Shown: one piece after another, positions 8,601 through 19,200 of the stretch
How the letters are laid out: every line of letters starts with the position of its first letter
Position numbering within the stretch: the first letter of the stretch is position 1
Assembly: GCA_027488905.1 (NCBI GenBank)
Contig: JAIYAT010000020.1
Location: forward strand, 372,490-436,489
Length of the DNA: 64,000 nt
DNA from: Bacteroidota bacterium
Lineage (GTDB): Bacteria > Bacteroidota > Bacteroidia > UKL13-3
Reading direction: 5' to 3'
The notes under the pieces: model-generated
Databases searched by the model: none
Told to the model about the DNA's origin: nothing
The model's input: the letters and a program-made list of their open reading frames with translations, nothing else
Made by a program: the position numbers and the translations under genes

Positions 8601-11600
8601 CAGTATTATTTGAACCTTCGATGATAAGATTAGACAATCTGTTTTGTTGCGAACCATTCACAAATAATACTACTGGCCCATTATTGGAATTGCGAATGGT
8701 TAAATTTCTTAATGTGCTGTTGGTACTTGAATCTGGGATACCCGTAATTTTAACACGGTCAGCACCATTCAACCTAATTAACCCTGCATTGTTACTGCCA
8801 GAGATTACTCTGCTTACAGCAGTTGCACTCGAATCTGGGCGAATTGTAATAGTGAAATTACCGGTACCTAAGCCACCCGTTCCAATTTGATTTAGGGCAA
8901 AGGTTCCAGGTTCTGTAATATTAGAAGTGATTACAGCAGTAACATCGCCTCCAATGGTATTTGTATTTAAGAATTCAAATAAACCTCCTGCACCAGTTAG
9001 GTTAGGGTAGGTTTGACCCGAACCAACATAAAACTTAGTATTTGCTGGAATGACAGGAAGAATTTGGTAAAAATCTACTACTTGTGGTTCATTTAAAAGT
9101 GTGTTTACATTGGTAGCAATTGCAAATGGACGATGTGAATTTAAATTTGCCCCTAAACTATCCTCAGCCATTACAAAATAGAAAATGGTATCGCCAGGGC
9201 TCACACCGCCAAATGCACTATATTGAATTTCAAAGCTCAAAAATGCATTGGTAGGAACCCCAACTTGACTTATTGGCGCAGCAACAACATAGGTTCCAGT
9301 AACACCTTTTTTATAATATAATTTTGCAGAACTAATTGAAGATTGATAAGGTATACCTACATTATCTTTGATGTTTACGCCAGTGAATAGATAAGGGCCA
9401 GTAGCATTACCTTGGTTCGTAATTTGTGAATAGGTAATAGATGGAGGAATTGAATCAACCGATAAAGTAAAGTTACCTGCATCTGCACCAATATCAACGG
9501 CAGTTGAACAGTTTCTGCAATCGCCGTCAAAATCTTCAGTAACAATTGAAGCAATACTTGGATCACCTGATGCTTCAATTGGATTAGATGCTGCCACATG
9601 TAAGTTTACATCCAAGGCAGCCGCAGTTGCATTAATAAACAATGGTGAAACAGTTCCACTTTGTAAATCATACCCAGAAGCCCGTTTCCAACCTGCTAAT
9701 CCACCTAAAGTTGAATAATCAAGGACGTTTGTACCCGCTACAAAGCCGCCATTACCAGGTGTAAATAGAATATTATGATTTGAAACTAAACTTGCTGCAT
9801 TAACTGGCAGTGCAGGTACTCTTAAGGCAAAGTTTTTACCGAAAGCCGATGTACCATTACTTACTGCATTTACTAGGATATTATTTCTGATATCATATAC
9901 TTGCGTTCCAGTTGGAGTGCCTAATAAACGAATTGCAGAGGTAATGGCATTGCCAGACGCAGGCTCTCCACCAATATAAATGCTATTGTGGAAGTACTCA
10001 AAATTACCAGCAATATCAGTTAAAATCCCATTAACCTCAATTGGATTTGTAAATGCAGTTCCAGCAGAGTCTATCCCTAAACGGATCATGTTATTCGCAT
10101 AACGAGTGAAAGAACCACTGTTCTGTTGAATACCAATTAACCTTCCGCCAAATGTACTACCCAATTTAAAACTATGAATAAAGTTTCTTGCTACATGATT
10201 AGTAACTAATGTGGTTGTACCTTGATATAAAATACCTATTATATTATTAGAAGAAGTATTAATTCCCTCTAAGGTATGAATGGTATTTTGTGAAATATTG
10301 ATAGCGCTACCAGAACCAACATGAGAGATACCAATGATGGCTGAGCTGGTAGAAGTGTTAATGCTTGAACTATTTGTTTTAATGTTATGCACCAAATTAC
10401 GAACTATATTATGCCCACTACCACTTGATTGCAATATTCCAATTACCTGAGCCGCTGCTGGTATTGGGTTGTTATAAGTTAGATTCCTTACGATGTTATC
10501 ACTAATCATTTGATTAGGAGTAAATGAAGAAGAATAAATACCAACCAAAGTAGCAATAGTACTAGTACCTGTACTTAAGGATCTACTCAACAAATTCTCA
10601 ACTGTATTAAATCTTATTATCGGCAAACCACTTGTGTTTAAGATACCAATAACCATGCTTGAACTTAGAGGTGTTCTCGATAGATTTTGCAAACCATTAA
10701 TATGATTATTTTCAATCAGTATATTATTGGTAGAAGAACTTACATTAATACCTACCATGGCAGCACCAGTAGTGCTGGATGTATTTGCAGTTGAATCTTT
10801 TAAATTTAAAATTAAATTACTTCTAATTTCAAGAGTGGCTGTTTGGTTCCAAGCTCTTATTCCATTTACAATTACACTGGTGCCATTTGGATGATTATTG
10901 GTAATATTTGCAATGATATTGTTATTGATAAAAGAATTTGAACCAGTTTGACAGCTAATAGGCAAAGTAGTACTATTACCACTGTGAATAATATTATCTG
11001 CCAATAAAGTATCACCTATATAGTTATTTTCTATTCTTGCAACCCCGCCTCCATTATTTACTTGGATTCCGGTAAAAAAGCCTGCAAAAATTTGATTATG
11101 TAAAATATTGGCAATTCTGTTTTGAGAAATCACAGTTCCAGTGTTTAGTCCAGATGCTGCATTGATAGCCGTATAAGTAAATCCAACGCCTACGTTTGTT
11201 ATAACCCAATTTCCTATCAAATTCATTTGATTACCACCAATGATATTTCCAACAATGCTATCATTGTTTGAAACATTCCCTGGTGTGAAATTAATAACAG
11301 TTGGGGAGGCTGTATGGCTAAATCCGTCGTTCTGGAAGAATTGATTATTTCTAATTATTTGGCCATTACCTGTTCCTGTTCCAATAGAAATTGCATTGGA
11401 ATTGAAATTATAGAAAAAACTATTCTCTATAATCAAATTATCATTCTCTCTATTTACACCCACAGTGCCTGAGGCGGCAAACAAAATACCCGGCGTGCCT
11501 GGAATAGTAGCATTGGTAATCTCTCTTCTAAAATGACAAGCTGAAAATCTGATATTGTCATTACCTGTTAAAATGGAAGTTGGACTGATACGCACAACTC

Positions 11601-14600
11601 CGCCATTTACAGGTGCAGTGCCTGTATTTCTCGATTCAAAAATTACTTGTCTAAAATTATTATCGCTTGCATCATTTAATAAAGTTAATGCCGGTTGACT
11701 AGTAGCAATGTTGCGAATCACTAAATTGGTATCTGAAGCAGTACCTAATGTATCAAATCCAAGAATGGAAACACGGTCAGCACCATTTAACCTAATGATA
11801 CCATCATTAGATGCTACGTTACCTGTTAATACAACCTGACTAGAGCCTGCAGGGCGAATGGTTAAGGTATAATTATAATTACCAACTGTACCTCCACTTA
11901 CCTCAATCCATTGGTTCAAACCAACAGTACCTGGCTCTGTAATGGTAGCGCCACTTTCTAGTAATACTCGCGTATTACCCTGCAAGAAGCTATTATTTAT
12001 GGCATTAAACAAACCTGTACTGCCAGTTAAGTTAGGGAAGTTTCCGCTTGGACCAACAGTAATTATTTGTGCAATTGGCGCTACTACATTATACTGGAAA
12101 GTAATAGTAGGATTTGTTGCAACTAAATTGGTATTGGTGGCAATGGCATAGGCAGGTAGTGAAGCATAATTAGCAACACTATCTTGTGCAATAACAAAAT
12201 AACGAATAACATCATTTAGCGCAAGGCCACCAATTAAGCTGCTATCAATGGTAAACTCCCAAACTCCGTTTCTATGATTACCAGAAAGCAGAACACCTGC
12301 CGTAGAAACATAAGTACCGTTGTTTTTATTATAATAAACCCTAGGTGCAAAGGTACCTGCGGCCACACCGCTATGCATTTCTGTAATGGTTGCTGTAAAC
12401 ACTCTATTAGAGAACAATGAAGTATTAGGTAAAGCTGTAAATAAAATGCTAGGCGGAATTGAATCTGCTTGTAATGTATTACTTCCAGAGGCGTAAGCGC
12501 CAATATCGGCAGGTGTGTTACTGCTGCGGTCTACATTTAATAAATCGGTTTGAACCAAAGCAGAAACCGTAACATCGCCCGCACCCTCCGCTAAATTACT
12601 TGTAAGTAATTGTAAATTAATGGCACCCAATGCGCCTGTTGGATTTATAAAACTTGGATTGCCGTGAATCCCATTAACTTCTGTTAAACTTAACCTTCTC
12701 CAACCATTAATACCTATCATGGTAGCTGCATTACCAGGGCCAGTGCCAATAAAGTTATTGGTGAGACCTGTTCCAGCCCATAGTAAATTATTATTAATAA
12801 TACTTTGCGCAAAAGGTTGAGAACCTAATGCAATAGCAGCATTGGTACCGGTAGCACCATTATTACTAACCACATTCGCAAAAATATTATTTCTAATTTC
12901 TTGCCATTGCACAACTGCAATTGCAGCCCTAAATGCTGCAGTTAGAGAAGTTCCAGAAGCAGGTGATCCTCCAATGTATACTGTATTATGATAGAATCTA
13001 TTAATAGTTGTTGTGCTTATGGTATTATCAAAAATTCCGTTGATGGCAACTGGAGAAGTATTTACTGCACCCGCAGTATCAAATCCTAAACGCACTATAT
13101 TATTAGAAGTCGTTTGTGCACCACTTGCAATCTCTATACCATTCCAAGTGCTTGCAGATGTGCTCGCACTTGAGAAGCTATGTACAAAGTTTTTAGATAC
13201 AAAAGAGTTGTTATTGATATTTTGGTTCAGGGCAAAAAAGCGAATACCTGTAATGGTTCCAGTAGAAGCTGCATGGCGGTTTACGAAACCAAAAATTGTA
13301 TTGCCTTCGCAAGCATTGTCGGCAATTGAGGAAACATATTGTATACCACAAATACCCGGGTTAGCAGTAGTAAAGCTATTGTATAGCGTTTTAATAGTAT
13401 TGTTAGCAACTCTGGTTCCAGCGCTTCCAAAAATTACCATACCGTTCACTTGGTTGGACGAAATGGTAGTAGGAAGTAAAACCAATGAATCTATATAATT
13501 ACCAGTAACAATGGCCCTTCCAGTAGAACCAAAATTTATTCCATTAAGAGCAGCAGAAATAGTTGTATTGGCATTATTAGATCTGCTAAACAAGCTATGT
13601 ATGATGTTATTTTCGATGCTGGTAAAACCAGAACCTGCATAACAAATTCCATTAATTTGGCTTATTTGAGTTAACGCAGCCGACCTTTGAAATAAATGCT
13701 TAACAGTGTTATTTCTGATAACCTGACCTCCATTAGAGGCAAAAGATAAAATACCATTGATAGAGGCAAACAAGGTGGTACCAGAAGTTGTTTGAGCGGT
13801 TGAATCCAAAATCAATCCATCAATTACATTATTCTCAATAACATTGGTACCACTTGAACTAACAATACCATGAATGGCCACATTTGAAACTGAAACATGC
13901 GAATTTAGTAAGGGCTCATCTAAGGTTCCAATTAAGTTACCTGCAATTCTAACACTGTTACTAGAAGATTGAGAATTGATACCAATTAAAGAAGCAGCCG
14001 TTGTATTTCCAATATTGGTTGAGTTTGTTCTAAAACCTTTTATTACGTTATTTAAAATATTTACGTTTTGCCCCGAGCTAGTAACAATCCCTCTGATGGC
14101 CCCAGTAGTGCCGACATTTATTTGCCTAATGGTATGAATTTGGTTTCTATTGATATCATAATTGGCTAAAGGTGTTGCATTGATACCAATCGTTACCGCA
14201 TTATTGAAAGTTAAAATATTATTTATAAAATTACTATCTATTAACGCCGCACCACCTGACAATTGGATGCCTGTAAATGCTCCTGTATTGGTCGTGACAG
14301 GGAATAGGAAATTTCTAATAGTATTGCCATAAATAAGGTTAGAAGCCCCCACAGTGGTGGTAAACTGTATTGCTACCCTCGTAGCATTGGTATTATTGGT
14401 AAATGGCGTGCCTAAGGCTTGTGCTTGTGTTCCACCTATAAAATTGCCTGTAATTCTATTTCCTACCGAACCACTACCTGTACCTGGAGAAAAGTTTATA
14501 GCAGACCATATTGAAACTTGACTAGTAGTAGTAGTGGTATCGTAAAAACTATTGTTTGTAATTTGCCAAAAAGAACCATTACCGTTATTGGTTGCATTTA

Positions 14601-16074
14601 TCTGGATACCGTTAAACGTAAATCCATTAAATTCATTTCCATTAATGATGTTGTTATTATTCTGGATAACGTTGGATTGTCCTTGTGAAACAATACCCAC
14701 TGCGTAAGTAGCTGTAGCAGACCTTACAAAATAATTATTACTTATTTGATTGCTATCATTACCATTAAATAGGGTTGAACCTAAGATATTAATAGCCCCA
14801 GCAGCAGTAGAAGTATTTGAAAATCTTGCTTCTAAATTTCTAATAACATTTGAAATGGCATCATTTTGAAGGTTAATGATAGCAGCACCTGCTGTATTAT
14901 TTAAATTTTGAATAACTAAACTTCTTGCATTGGAAGAGAAAGTATCTCTACCATCAATGTTTACATATTTTGCACTTGAAAGCAAAAAGGCGGGGGCAGC
15001 TTGGTTCAAACTAATAATAGGCCTATTTCCAAATAATGGCTTGAATGTAACAGTATTTATGGGCGTTGAACCATTTATCGATGAAATGGTAATCGGAAAT
15101 GTTTCTCCTGTTGCAGAAGAATAACTTGAATCACATAGATTAAAATACACAGGACCAGAAACTCCTGAAGCGTTTAAAATACTGGCAGCCTCTGTAATGG
15201 TAGAAAAGTCACAATTATTTTTACCTATGGTATAACTCCCATTAAGAGGCGACCTTAGAAAAATAGAAACTGTATCATCTGCATTTATAGTATCTGGCTG
15301 AAAATTGGGGGTATAAGTCCAAGCTTTAATTCGATACAATACATTGTTTGCAAAAGTAAATGGGCCTAAATTAATACTTGCAGTATTACTGCTAGAACCC
15401 CCTAAGGTATCAAGAACTCCTGAAAAAGTTGAGGGTGTTTGAGTAACACCATTAACAGACCATCCAACATTAACACTTGTAATTTGGTTAACACCGCTAT
15501 TTCTTATTGTAGTTACAACATTCCTACTACCCGTCATAAACGTAGCTGGCGAGTCTATTCTAACCGTTGCGGCATTATTAAATCCTGTTGCCAATTGAAA
15601 TGCCTGAATTTCTCTAAAATTAGGGTTTGCTCCACCGATATTATTAAATCTCAATCTAGTGGTTTGGAGCGGCACCGTAAAGGTAATAGAATCAACGGCA
15701 GAGGTTGAACCTGTAAATCCTGGAACTACCACCACATAAGAACTACCATTCCAAATTTCTATGTTTAAAGTAGTGAAAGGCCGATTGTCCTTATAAAACA
15801 CAACGCGGTTAATATTAACTTGATTAGTCCAAGTGTATTCAATCCACCCGTTTGTAGTTAGCCATCCCCAATTAAATGGGCCTAAGCCAAGGGTTGGTGG
15901 AATTATTCCATTATTGTATAATTCTGGACCATATCCAGTAGCCGTAGCACCACCTCCCGAATGAAGAGATACAGCAGTTAGTGCCAAATTTGTTTGAGCA
16001 GTAAGCTGTATACTCGTTGATACCAAAAAGGCAAACAACAAGTAAAAACTTAACTTTTGTAGTAGTTTATTCAT
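5656..16074 (-). CDS. Giant T9SS-exported parallel beta-helix surface protein (3472 aa)
   Basis: A secreted cell-surface protein, probably an adhesin or glycan-interacting protein; the true ligand is unknown. A signal peptide (residues 1-27, ending in IQLTAQ) is followed by a discoidin-like beta-sandwich (about 30-155, with NGWIEYTW and a RVVFYKD strand) and a CARDB-like segment (about 160-270). Then come three long modules of beta-helix repeats rich in N-N-x-I and G-I turns (about 280-1200, 1335-2200 and 2345-3100). Modules 1-2 and 2-3 are joined by linkers starting DSIPPSI, and modules 2 and 3 share IRLNGADRV. The C-terminus has the PVQLTYFAARARENDVELTW fibronectin-like domain common in T9SS cargo and the sorting domain (VFPNPFTEQFSVEV through GVYFLQIEQG). 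One open frame of 10.4 kb with no interruption. The ATG at 16074 gives a good signal peptide. Confidence 0.9.
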   Translation of the reverse strand: MNKLLQKLSFYLLFAFLVSTSIQLTAQTNLALTAVSLHSGGGATATGYGPELYNNGIIPPTLGLGPFNWGWLTTNGWIEYTWTNQVNINRVVFYKDNRPFTTLNIEIWNGSSYVVVVPGFTGSTSAVDSITFTVPLQTTRLRFNNIGGANPNFREIQAFQLATGFNNAATVRIDSPATFMTGSRNVVTTIRNSGVNQITSVNVGWSVNGVTQTPSTFSGVLDTLGGSSSNTASINLGPFTFANNVLYRIKAWTYTPNFQPDTINADDTVSIFLRSPLNGSYTIGKNNCDFSTITEAASILNASGVSGPVYFNLCDSSYSSATGETFPITISSINGSTPINTVTFKPLFGNRPIISLNQAAPAFLLSSAKYVNIDGRDTFSSNARSLVIQNLNNTAGAAIINLQNDAISNVIRNLEARFSNTSTAAGAINILGSTLFNGNDSNQISNNYFVRSATATYAVGIVSQGQSNVIQNNNNIINGNEFNGFTFNGIQINATNNGNGSFWQITNNSFYDTTTTTSQVSIWSAINFSPGTGSGSVGNRITGNFIGGTQAQALGTPFTNNTNATRVAIQFTTTVGASNLIYGNTIRNFLFPVTTNTGAFTGIQLSGGAALIDSNFINNILTFNNAVTIGINATPLANYDINRNQIHTIRQINVGTTGAIRGIVTSSGQNVNILNNVIKGFRTNSTNIGNTTAASLIGINSQSSSNSVRIAGNLIGTLDEPLLNSHVSVSNVAIHGIVSSSGTNVIENNVIDGLILDSTAQTTSGTTLFASINGILSFASNGGQVIRNNTVKHLFQRSAALTQISQINGICYAGSGFTSIENNIIHSLFSRSNNANTTISAALNGINFGSTGRAIVTGNYIDSLVLLPTTISSNQVNGMVIFGSAGTRVANNTIKTLYNSFTTANPGICGIQYVSSIADNACEGNTIFGFVNRHAASTGTITGIRFFALNQNINNNSFVSKNFVHSFSSASTSASTWNGIEIASGAQTTSNNIVRLGFDTAGAVNTSPVAINGIFDNTISTTTINRFYHNTVYIGGSPASGTSLTAAFRAAIAVVQWQEIRNNIFANVVSNNGATGTNAAIALGSQPFAQSIINNNLLWAGTGLTNNFIGTGPGNAATMIGINGWRRLSLTEVNGIHGNPSFINPTGALGAINLQLLTSNLAEGAGDVTVSALVQTDLLNVDRSSNTPADIGAYASGSNTLQADSIPPSILFTALPNTSLFSNRVFTATITEMHSGVAAGTFAPRVYYNKNNGTYVSTAGVLLSGNHRNGVWEFTIDSSLIGGLALNDVIRYFVIAQDSVANYASLPAYAIATNTNLVATNPTITFQYNVVAPIAQIITVGPSGNFPNLTGSTGLFNAINNSFLQGNTRVLLESGATITEPGTVGLNQWIEVSGGTVGNYNYTLTIRPAGSSQVVLTGNVASNDGIIRLNGADRVSILGFDTLGTASDTNLVIRNIATSQPALTLLNDASDNNFRQVIFESRNTGTAPVNGGVVRISPTSILTGNDNIRFSACHFRREITNATIPGTPGILFAASGTVGVNRENDNLIIENSFFYNFNSNAISIGTGTGNGQIIRNNQFFQNDGFSHTASPTVINFTPGNVSNNDSIVGNIIGGNQMNLIGNWVITNVGVGFTYTAINAASGLNTGTVISQNRIANILHNQIFAGFFTGIQVNNGGGVARIENNYIGDTLLADNIIHSGNSTTLPISCQTGSNSFINNNIIANITNNHPNGTSVIVNGIRAWNQTATLEIRSNLILNLKDSTANTSSTTGAAMVGINVSSSTNNILIENNHINGLQNLSRTPLSSSMVIGILNTSGLPIIRFNTVENLLSRSLSTGTSTIATLVGIYSSSFTPNQMISDNIVRNLTYNNPIPAAAQVIGILQSSGSGHNIVRNLVHNIKTNSSSINTSTSSAIIGISHVGSGSAINISQNTIHTLEGINTSSNNIIGILYQGTTTLVTNHVARNFIHSFKLGSTFGGRLIGIQQNSGSFTRYANNMIRLGIDSAGTAFTNPIEVNGILTDIAGNFEYFHNSIYIGGEPASGNAITSAIRLLGTPTGTQVYDIRNNILVNAVSNGTSAFGKNFALRVPALPVNAASLVSNHNILFTPGNGGFVAGTNVLDYSTLGGLAGWKRASGYDLQSGTVSPLFINATAAALDVNLHVAASNPIEASGDPSIASIVTEDFDGDCRNCSTAVDIGADAGNFTLSVDSIPPSITYSQITNQGNATGPYLFTGVNIKDNVGIPYQSSISSAKLYYKKGVTGTYVVAAPISQVGVPTNAFLSFEIQYSAFGGVSPGDTIFYFVMAEDSLGANLNSHRPFAIATNVNTLLNEPQVVDFYQILPVIPANTKFYVGSGQTYPNLTGAGGLFEFLNTNTIGGDVTAVITSNITEPGTFALNQIGTGGLGTGNFTITIRPDSSATAVSRVISGSNNAGLIRLNGADRVKITGIPDSSTNSTLRNLTIRNSNNGPVVLFVNGSQQNRLSNLIIEGSNNTAFNVVNSGLVSFAGSISTQGNNQDTINNCILKNDASVNFPTGVPATLINSVHAGLTLNAENVITNNQLSNASVAYLNVDAGSGNGWVVDGNSFFYNLPLVTANPLSIRFNGGLLSSGHMISNNVIGGNAANASGNAWTSNVQAAWNQIQIAIGTAQLSSINGNTIKNMKFTQTAVGNQWNGIIVTSGRVNITNNMIGDSLVAGGVELNPPTNHNGITVNATVASPMLISGNRMAGITVNSAGGSTQFIGLFISGGIANINNNIIGSVTIPNSIVHNSNSNVRGIWVQTTANLDPSTQITNNTIANIACIGQQTNISLGGILVTGTTAANVSNNTIFNLSSASSNTTLTPTTMGVFGITIAASTIPGAQVNNNLIYGIESSNNGNLTTNAAAIQLQSVNNGVVRGNRIYDIRNLSTSNALNPMATANGIIITSVTNSVEVINNQISLGNGQTNNVQYNGLWQINAGYDANYFNNTVLISGAATGNIPTYAFHRGSNTTIESTSGVRAINNAFINSRTGVNGRNYAIANEVLGTTSGSGWLEANYNFLETSNPATVGLWGNADRNITEWRTTTFNDGNSWSEASAVVNPTALFVDVANGNLNVAVNSPLSWYLNGKGIAGAKINSLNTDFVGNSRGTTLGFGIDIGAHEFNTTTTPPALTLSGSPSLNGLSTLTFASRTIATINWGSIGSVPSSINGAYYSGVNPPATFGSTRFLNAYLNLNATGGAGYNYRVTMNYDLALLGSVTSENNLKLASRVATTWSLDSNSVVNVSAKTIANVAQNTAMGVFTGTDITAPLPVQLTYFAARARENDVELTWLTASESNNKGFEIERSTNGVDFEYIGFVKGAGNSARQLRYVSLDRDAMRLNTSLYYRLKQVDFNGTFNYSPIVNVNMFAIEEFTSKVFPNPFTEQFSVEVNSPESGTAKLTLIDITGKIIASKTSEVISGTNLIDFTETANAISGVYFLQIEQGQFKAIQKVISIK
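6480..9000 (-). repeat. Beta-helix module 3 of the giant protein (approximate limits)
   Basis: Starts near residue 2355 with GSGQTYPNLTGAGGLF, repeats EPGTFALNQ and IRLNGADRV, and ends with YFNNTVLISGAATG and an IDIGAHEFN segment. DNA encoding IRLNGADRV is nearly identical to that of module 2 (near 8752 and 11771). Confidence 0.7.
9000..12040 (-). repeat. Beta-helix module 2 of the giant protein (approximate limits)
   Basis: Starts near residue 1345 with GPSGNFPNLTGSTGLF, contains EPGTVGLNQW and IRLNGADRV, and ends at the second DSIPPSI linker (residue about 2210). The period to the matching point in modules 1 and 3 is about 3 kb. Confidence 0.7.
12040..15240 (-). repeat. Beta-helix module 1 of the giant protein (approximate limits)
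   Basis: Starts near residue 280 with YTIGKNNCDFSTITEA and runs to the linker after the first DSIPPSI (residue about 1205). Near its end it contains FYHNTVYIGGSPASG followed by IRNNIFANVVSN, which recurs in module 2 as YFHNSIYIGGEPASG and IRNNILVNAVSN. Confidence 0.7.
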
Positions 16075-16293
16075 AGTTTTAAGGTTATTGTAGTTAACCT
16101 ATGAAAAACTATTTTGAAACCTGAAAGGTTTTTTATTTCTTCTTAAAAAACCTAAACACCACAAAAACAGATTGTTATTTTTTTCTAAAAATAAAACATT
16201 TCTGAGCCTAATATAGTTGGTTGACCAAATGTTAGCCAAAGAATTACTTCCAATTGTTGAATTTATCTATCATCAAATTGGAAATTCTAAATC
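16075..16293. other. Non-coding spacer between the two T9SS genes
   Basis: 219 bp, AT-rich, no open frame that I can support. It contains two small inverted repeats. TTCCAATT/AATTGGAA (16248-16283) lies about ten bases after the stop of the 1086-aa gene and may be a weak terminator, but has no T-run. AAACCT-GAA-AGGTTT lies at 16117-16131. The promoter of the giant gene must be here, but no exact TAnnTTTG box is visible. Confidence 0.5.
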
Positions 16294-19200
16294 TTAATAG
16301 GTTGAAGACTTAACCAATTTAAATTTCTGTGTTTGCCCATTGGCAAAAAAGGAGAATATATATATTCCATTTGTTAAATCTGAGGTGGGTAAACGTTGAT
16401 CATTCTCAAGAGATTCGATTCGTTTGATAAATCGTCCTTGCAAATCAAATATTTCAAGGGATAGTTTTCCATCCAACAGCGTGTTTATCTTAACTTCATT
16501 TTGAAAAGGATTTGGATAAATATCAATCAATTTGTTGCTTAATCCGGCAAAATTTGCCAAAGAACTTTTTAAAGTTGAAGCGATATTAGAGGTTGAACCT
16601 TTAAAAGTCCGTTTAAGCAAAATATCAGGATCACAAGTAACATCAAAAAGCATTTCTACCATATAATAATTAGTTCCTTGAAGAGGATTCTGATCTACAA
16701 ATTGAAACACAGATGCAGGTAAACTAGCTAGTAAACTAATATCGATTGGTGAGCTACCTCTGTAAATATTTACAGTTTGCGGAACCATTCCCACATAAGG
16801 TTCCCAAATAAGGTTATAAGAATTGTTTAATCCTTGGTTGATAGTTAAGTGCAAGGTTTTATGTGGAGAAGATAAAGGCCCTTCATTGCCACAAGTATCT
16901 AATATAGAAATTTTATATCTATTAGATCTAGCGATTGGATCAGACGTATAATCTATATAATAGGAAGGTAAATCTGCTGGAGAAATAACAATAGGTTCAA
17001 ACACATTTGTAGCATTTGTTTCTTTGTAAATTACATAAGCAACTATATTATTACTTCGTTTCCTTTGCCAAACAACGGCATTCTTTTGAGTAGGTTCATC
17101 AACTCGAAGCAAACAGATATCTTGTTTTTCATTGAAACTTGGAAAAGAAACCTGTTTACTTGCGGTATTTTTGCAACCATCAATACTAGTAATGCTTAAG
17201 GTAATCGTATAATTTTTTAAAGCTGTATAGGACTTATCAACTAAAGCAGCAGTATCTTTGGCATCATCACCAAAGTTCCATTCTCTTTGATAGGTTGCAT
17301 GTGGCAGAATTGTTTGGTCTTCAAAAATGAAATTATTCCCTGGAAAGCATTGGTAATCCTTATTAATGTTAAACTGTGCAACCGGAGTTGGTTTTAATTG
17401 CAAAATATGGATATTTGAGAACACTTCATTTGTACAGGTATTTCCCTTTACTCCCCTCTTATAATAAGTGTCTTGAGATACCAGGCCTGGAGTATAATTT
17501 TGAGAAGATCCAACTTTTGTCCAAATGCCATTTGTATCTGAGGCAGAATACCAATTGTAAACAAAATTACCACCACCTCCATCAGGAGTTAGTCCAAGAA
17601 TCAATGGTGGAACTGACCCGCTACAAACCACGGAAGACGACGCAATTTCATTACGTGAAATAGTTGGCGCAATAACTACATTAACTGGGGCAGAAACAAC
17701 TTTACAATTATTTGAATCAGTAACAATTACTTTGTAGACACCACTGGTTAAAAGAAGCAAACTATCGGCATATTGTCCTTGAATTGTGTCGATACCTTTT
17801 AGCCAATTATAAGAATATCCATTTTGTTTAACTGTTCTTACCATAGGAGGTTCTGAAATACATGCATTAATTAATCCCTTCGGAGTAATGGAGGCAATTG
17901 GCGAAGGAATAGTATTAACCAATAATTCTGTCACATTTGCACAACCATTTGAGGCGATTCCCATCAATTGATAATGATTAGTTTTATTCGAAAAAAAATA
18001 GATGCCAGCATTTCCAAAGGCTGCAAAATCTTTTCGACCATCCTTGTTCAAATCTGCTTCGGCTATGGCATTCGCATTAAAACCTCCATCAACATCTACC
18101 CTGCTAGAGAATTGACTGGTTGAAATGTCACCTAAACCTCCTAAATTTTTAAAATAGGAAAGTTTTTTAAAACTTATATTATCTGTACAAACTACTAAAT
18201 CTTTATTCCCATCCATGTTCAAATCTGTGGCAAGTAATCCCCTGCTACGGCTATTCAAGCTTAAATCTATTTTTGGACCAAAACTAATTGGACCTGTCAT
18301 AGATTTATTTTGAAACAGAGAAATTCGATAAGAATAATTGTAATTTCCAATATATAAAAATGTCCCTGCTGCAAAGTCTAAATAGCTATCATTGTTAAAG
18401 TCTGCTAACTCTAAATTATAATATCCATCCACAGGATATACCCATTTATTGGCGGTAGAATTTGAATCAACCAATAAACCATTGTTAGGATTTTTATTTT
18501 TCAAAACACCTAAAAAGGAAACATAATAATTTGCGCATAAATCCTTAAAGCCATCATTGTCTACATCTGCAAAAGCACTGTAATAAGTTGCTTGTTTCTC
18601 ATCAAACAAATTTTGTGCAAACCCTGCCAAGCTAATGTTTGAACCAATATTATTATTTTTAAAGAAGTATAGTTTCCCAGTCCCAGTATTCACCATAATA
18701 TCCAACTTACCATCTTTGTTTAAGTCGGCAATAGGAATGGCGAGAATTTCAAAAAAATTACCAGAGGCGGGTACAATTTCAACCTTAGAAAAATTAGCAG
18801 ATTGAACATTTCCTATCGTGCAATTATTTTTAAATATTGAAACTGAGTTATTGCTAAAAGCAACGGCAATATCGGGTTTACCGTCATTATTAAAATCCCC
18901 AATTTCTAAACGTTGCGCAATAGGAGTGGCTTGAATAATAACGGCGGGGTCGAAGGAATTTTCAGATAACTGGCCAGCTAAGCCTTTGTTTCTATAAATT
19001 CTGAGTGATTGAAAATGGTCAAATCCAGCAATGATATCCTCCCATCCATCCCCATCTACATCGGCAATTTTAAGACTAGTAGTATTTAGATTATTAAAAG
19101 AAATAAAATTATCGAAAGAAACTTCACCAAGAGCAAATGGAGCGCCATTGGTAGCAGCATTAAGCCACTTTAATGTGTCGGCACCACTACCCGTTAAGGT

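Noticed and set aside
8408-8890. 160-aa plus-strand open frame opposite the giant gene
   Set aside because: Antisense shadow of a repetitive beta-helix coding sequence; hydrophobic, without a recognisable family, while the minus strand is one continuous convincing protein. The same holds for the frames at 6524-6976, 13013-13498 and others in 5.6-16 kb.
5656-16074. Regularly repeated short words looking like a CRISPR or tandem repeat array
   Set aside because: The repeats are imperfect, unevenly spaced and in frame; they encode Asn/Ile/Gly turns of a beta-helix.
16117-16131. AAACCT-GAA-AGGTTT hairpin as a terminator
   Set aside because: The T-run is on the plus strand, where no gene ends nearby; the flanking genes are both minus strand.
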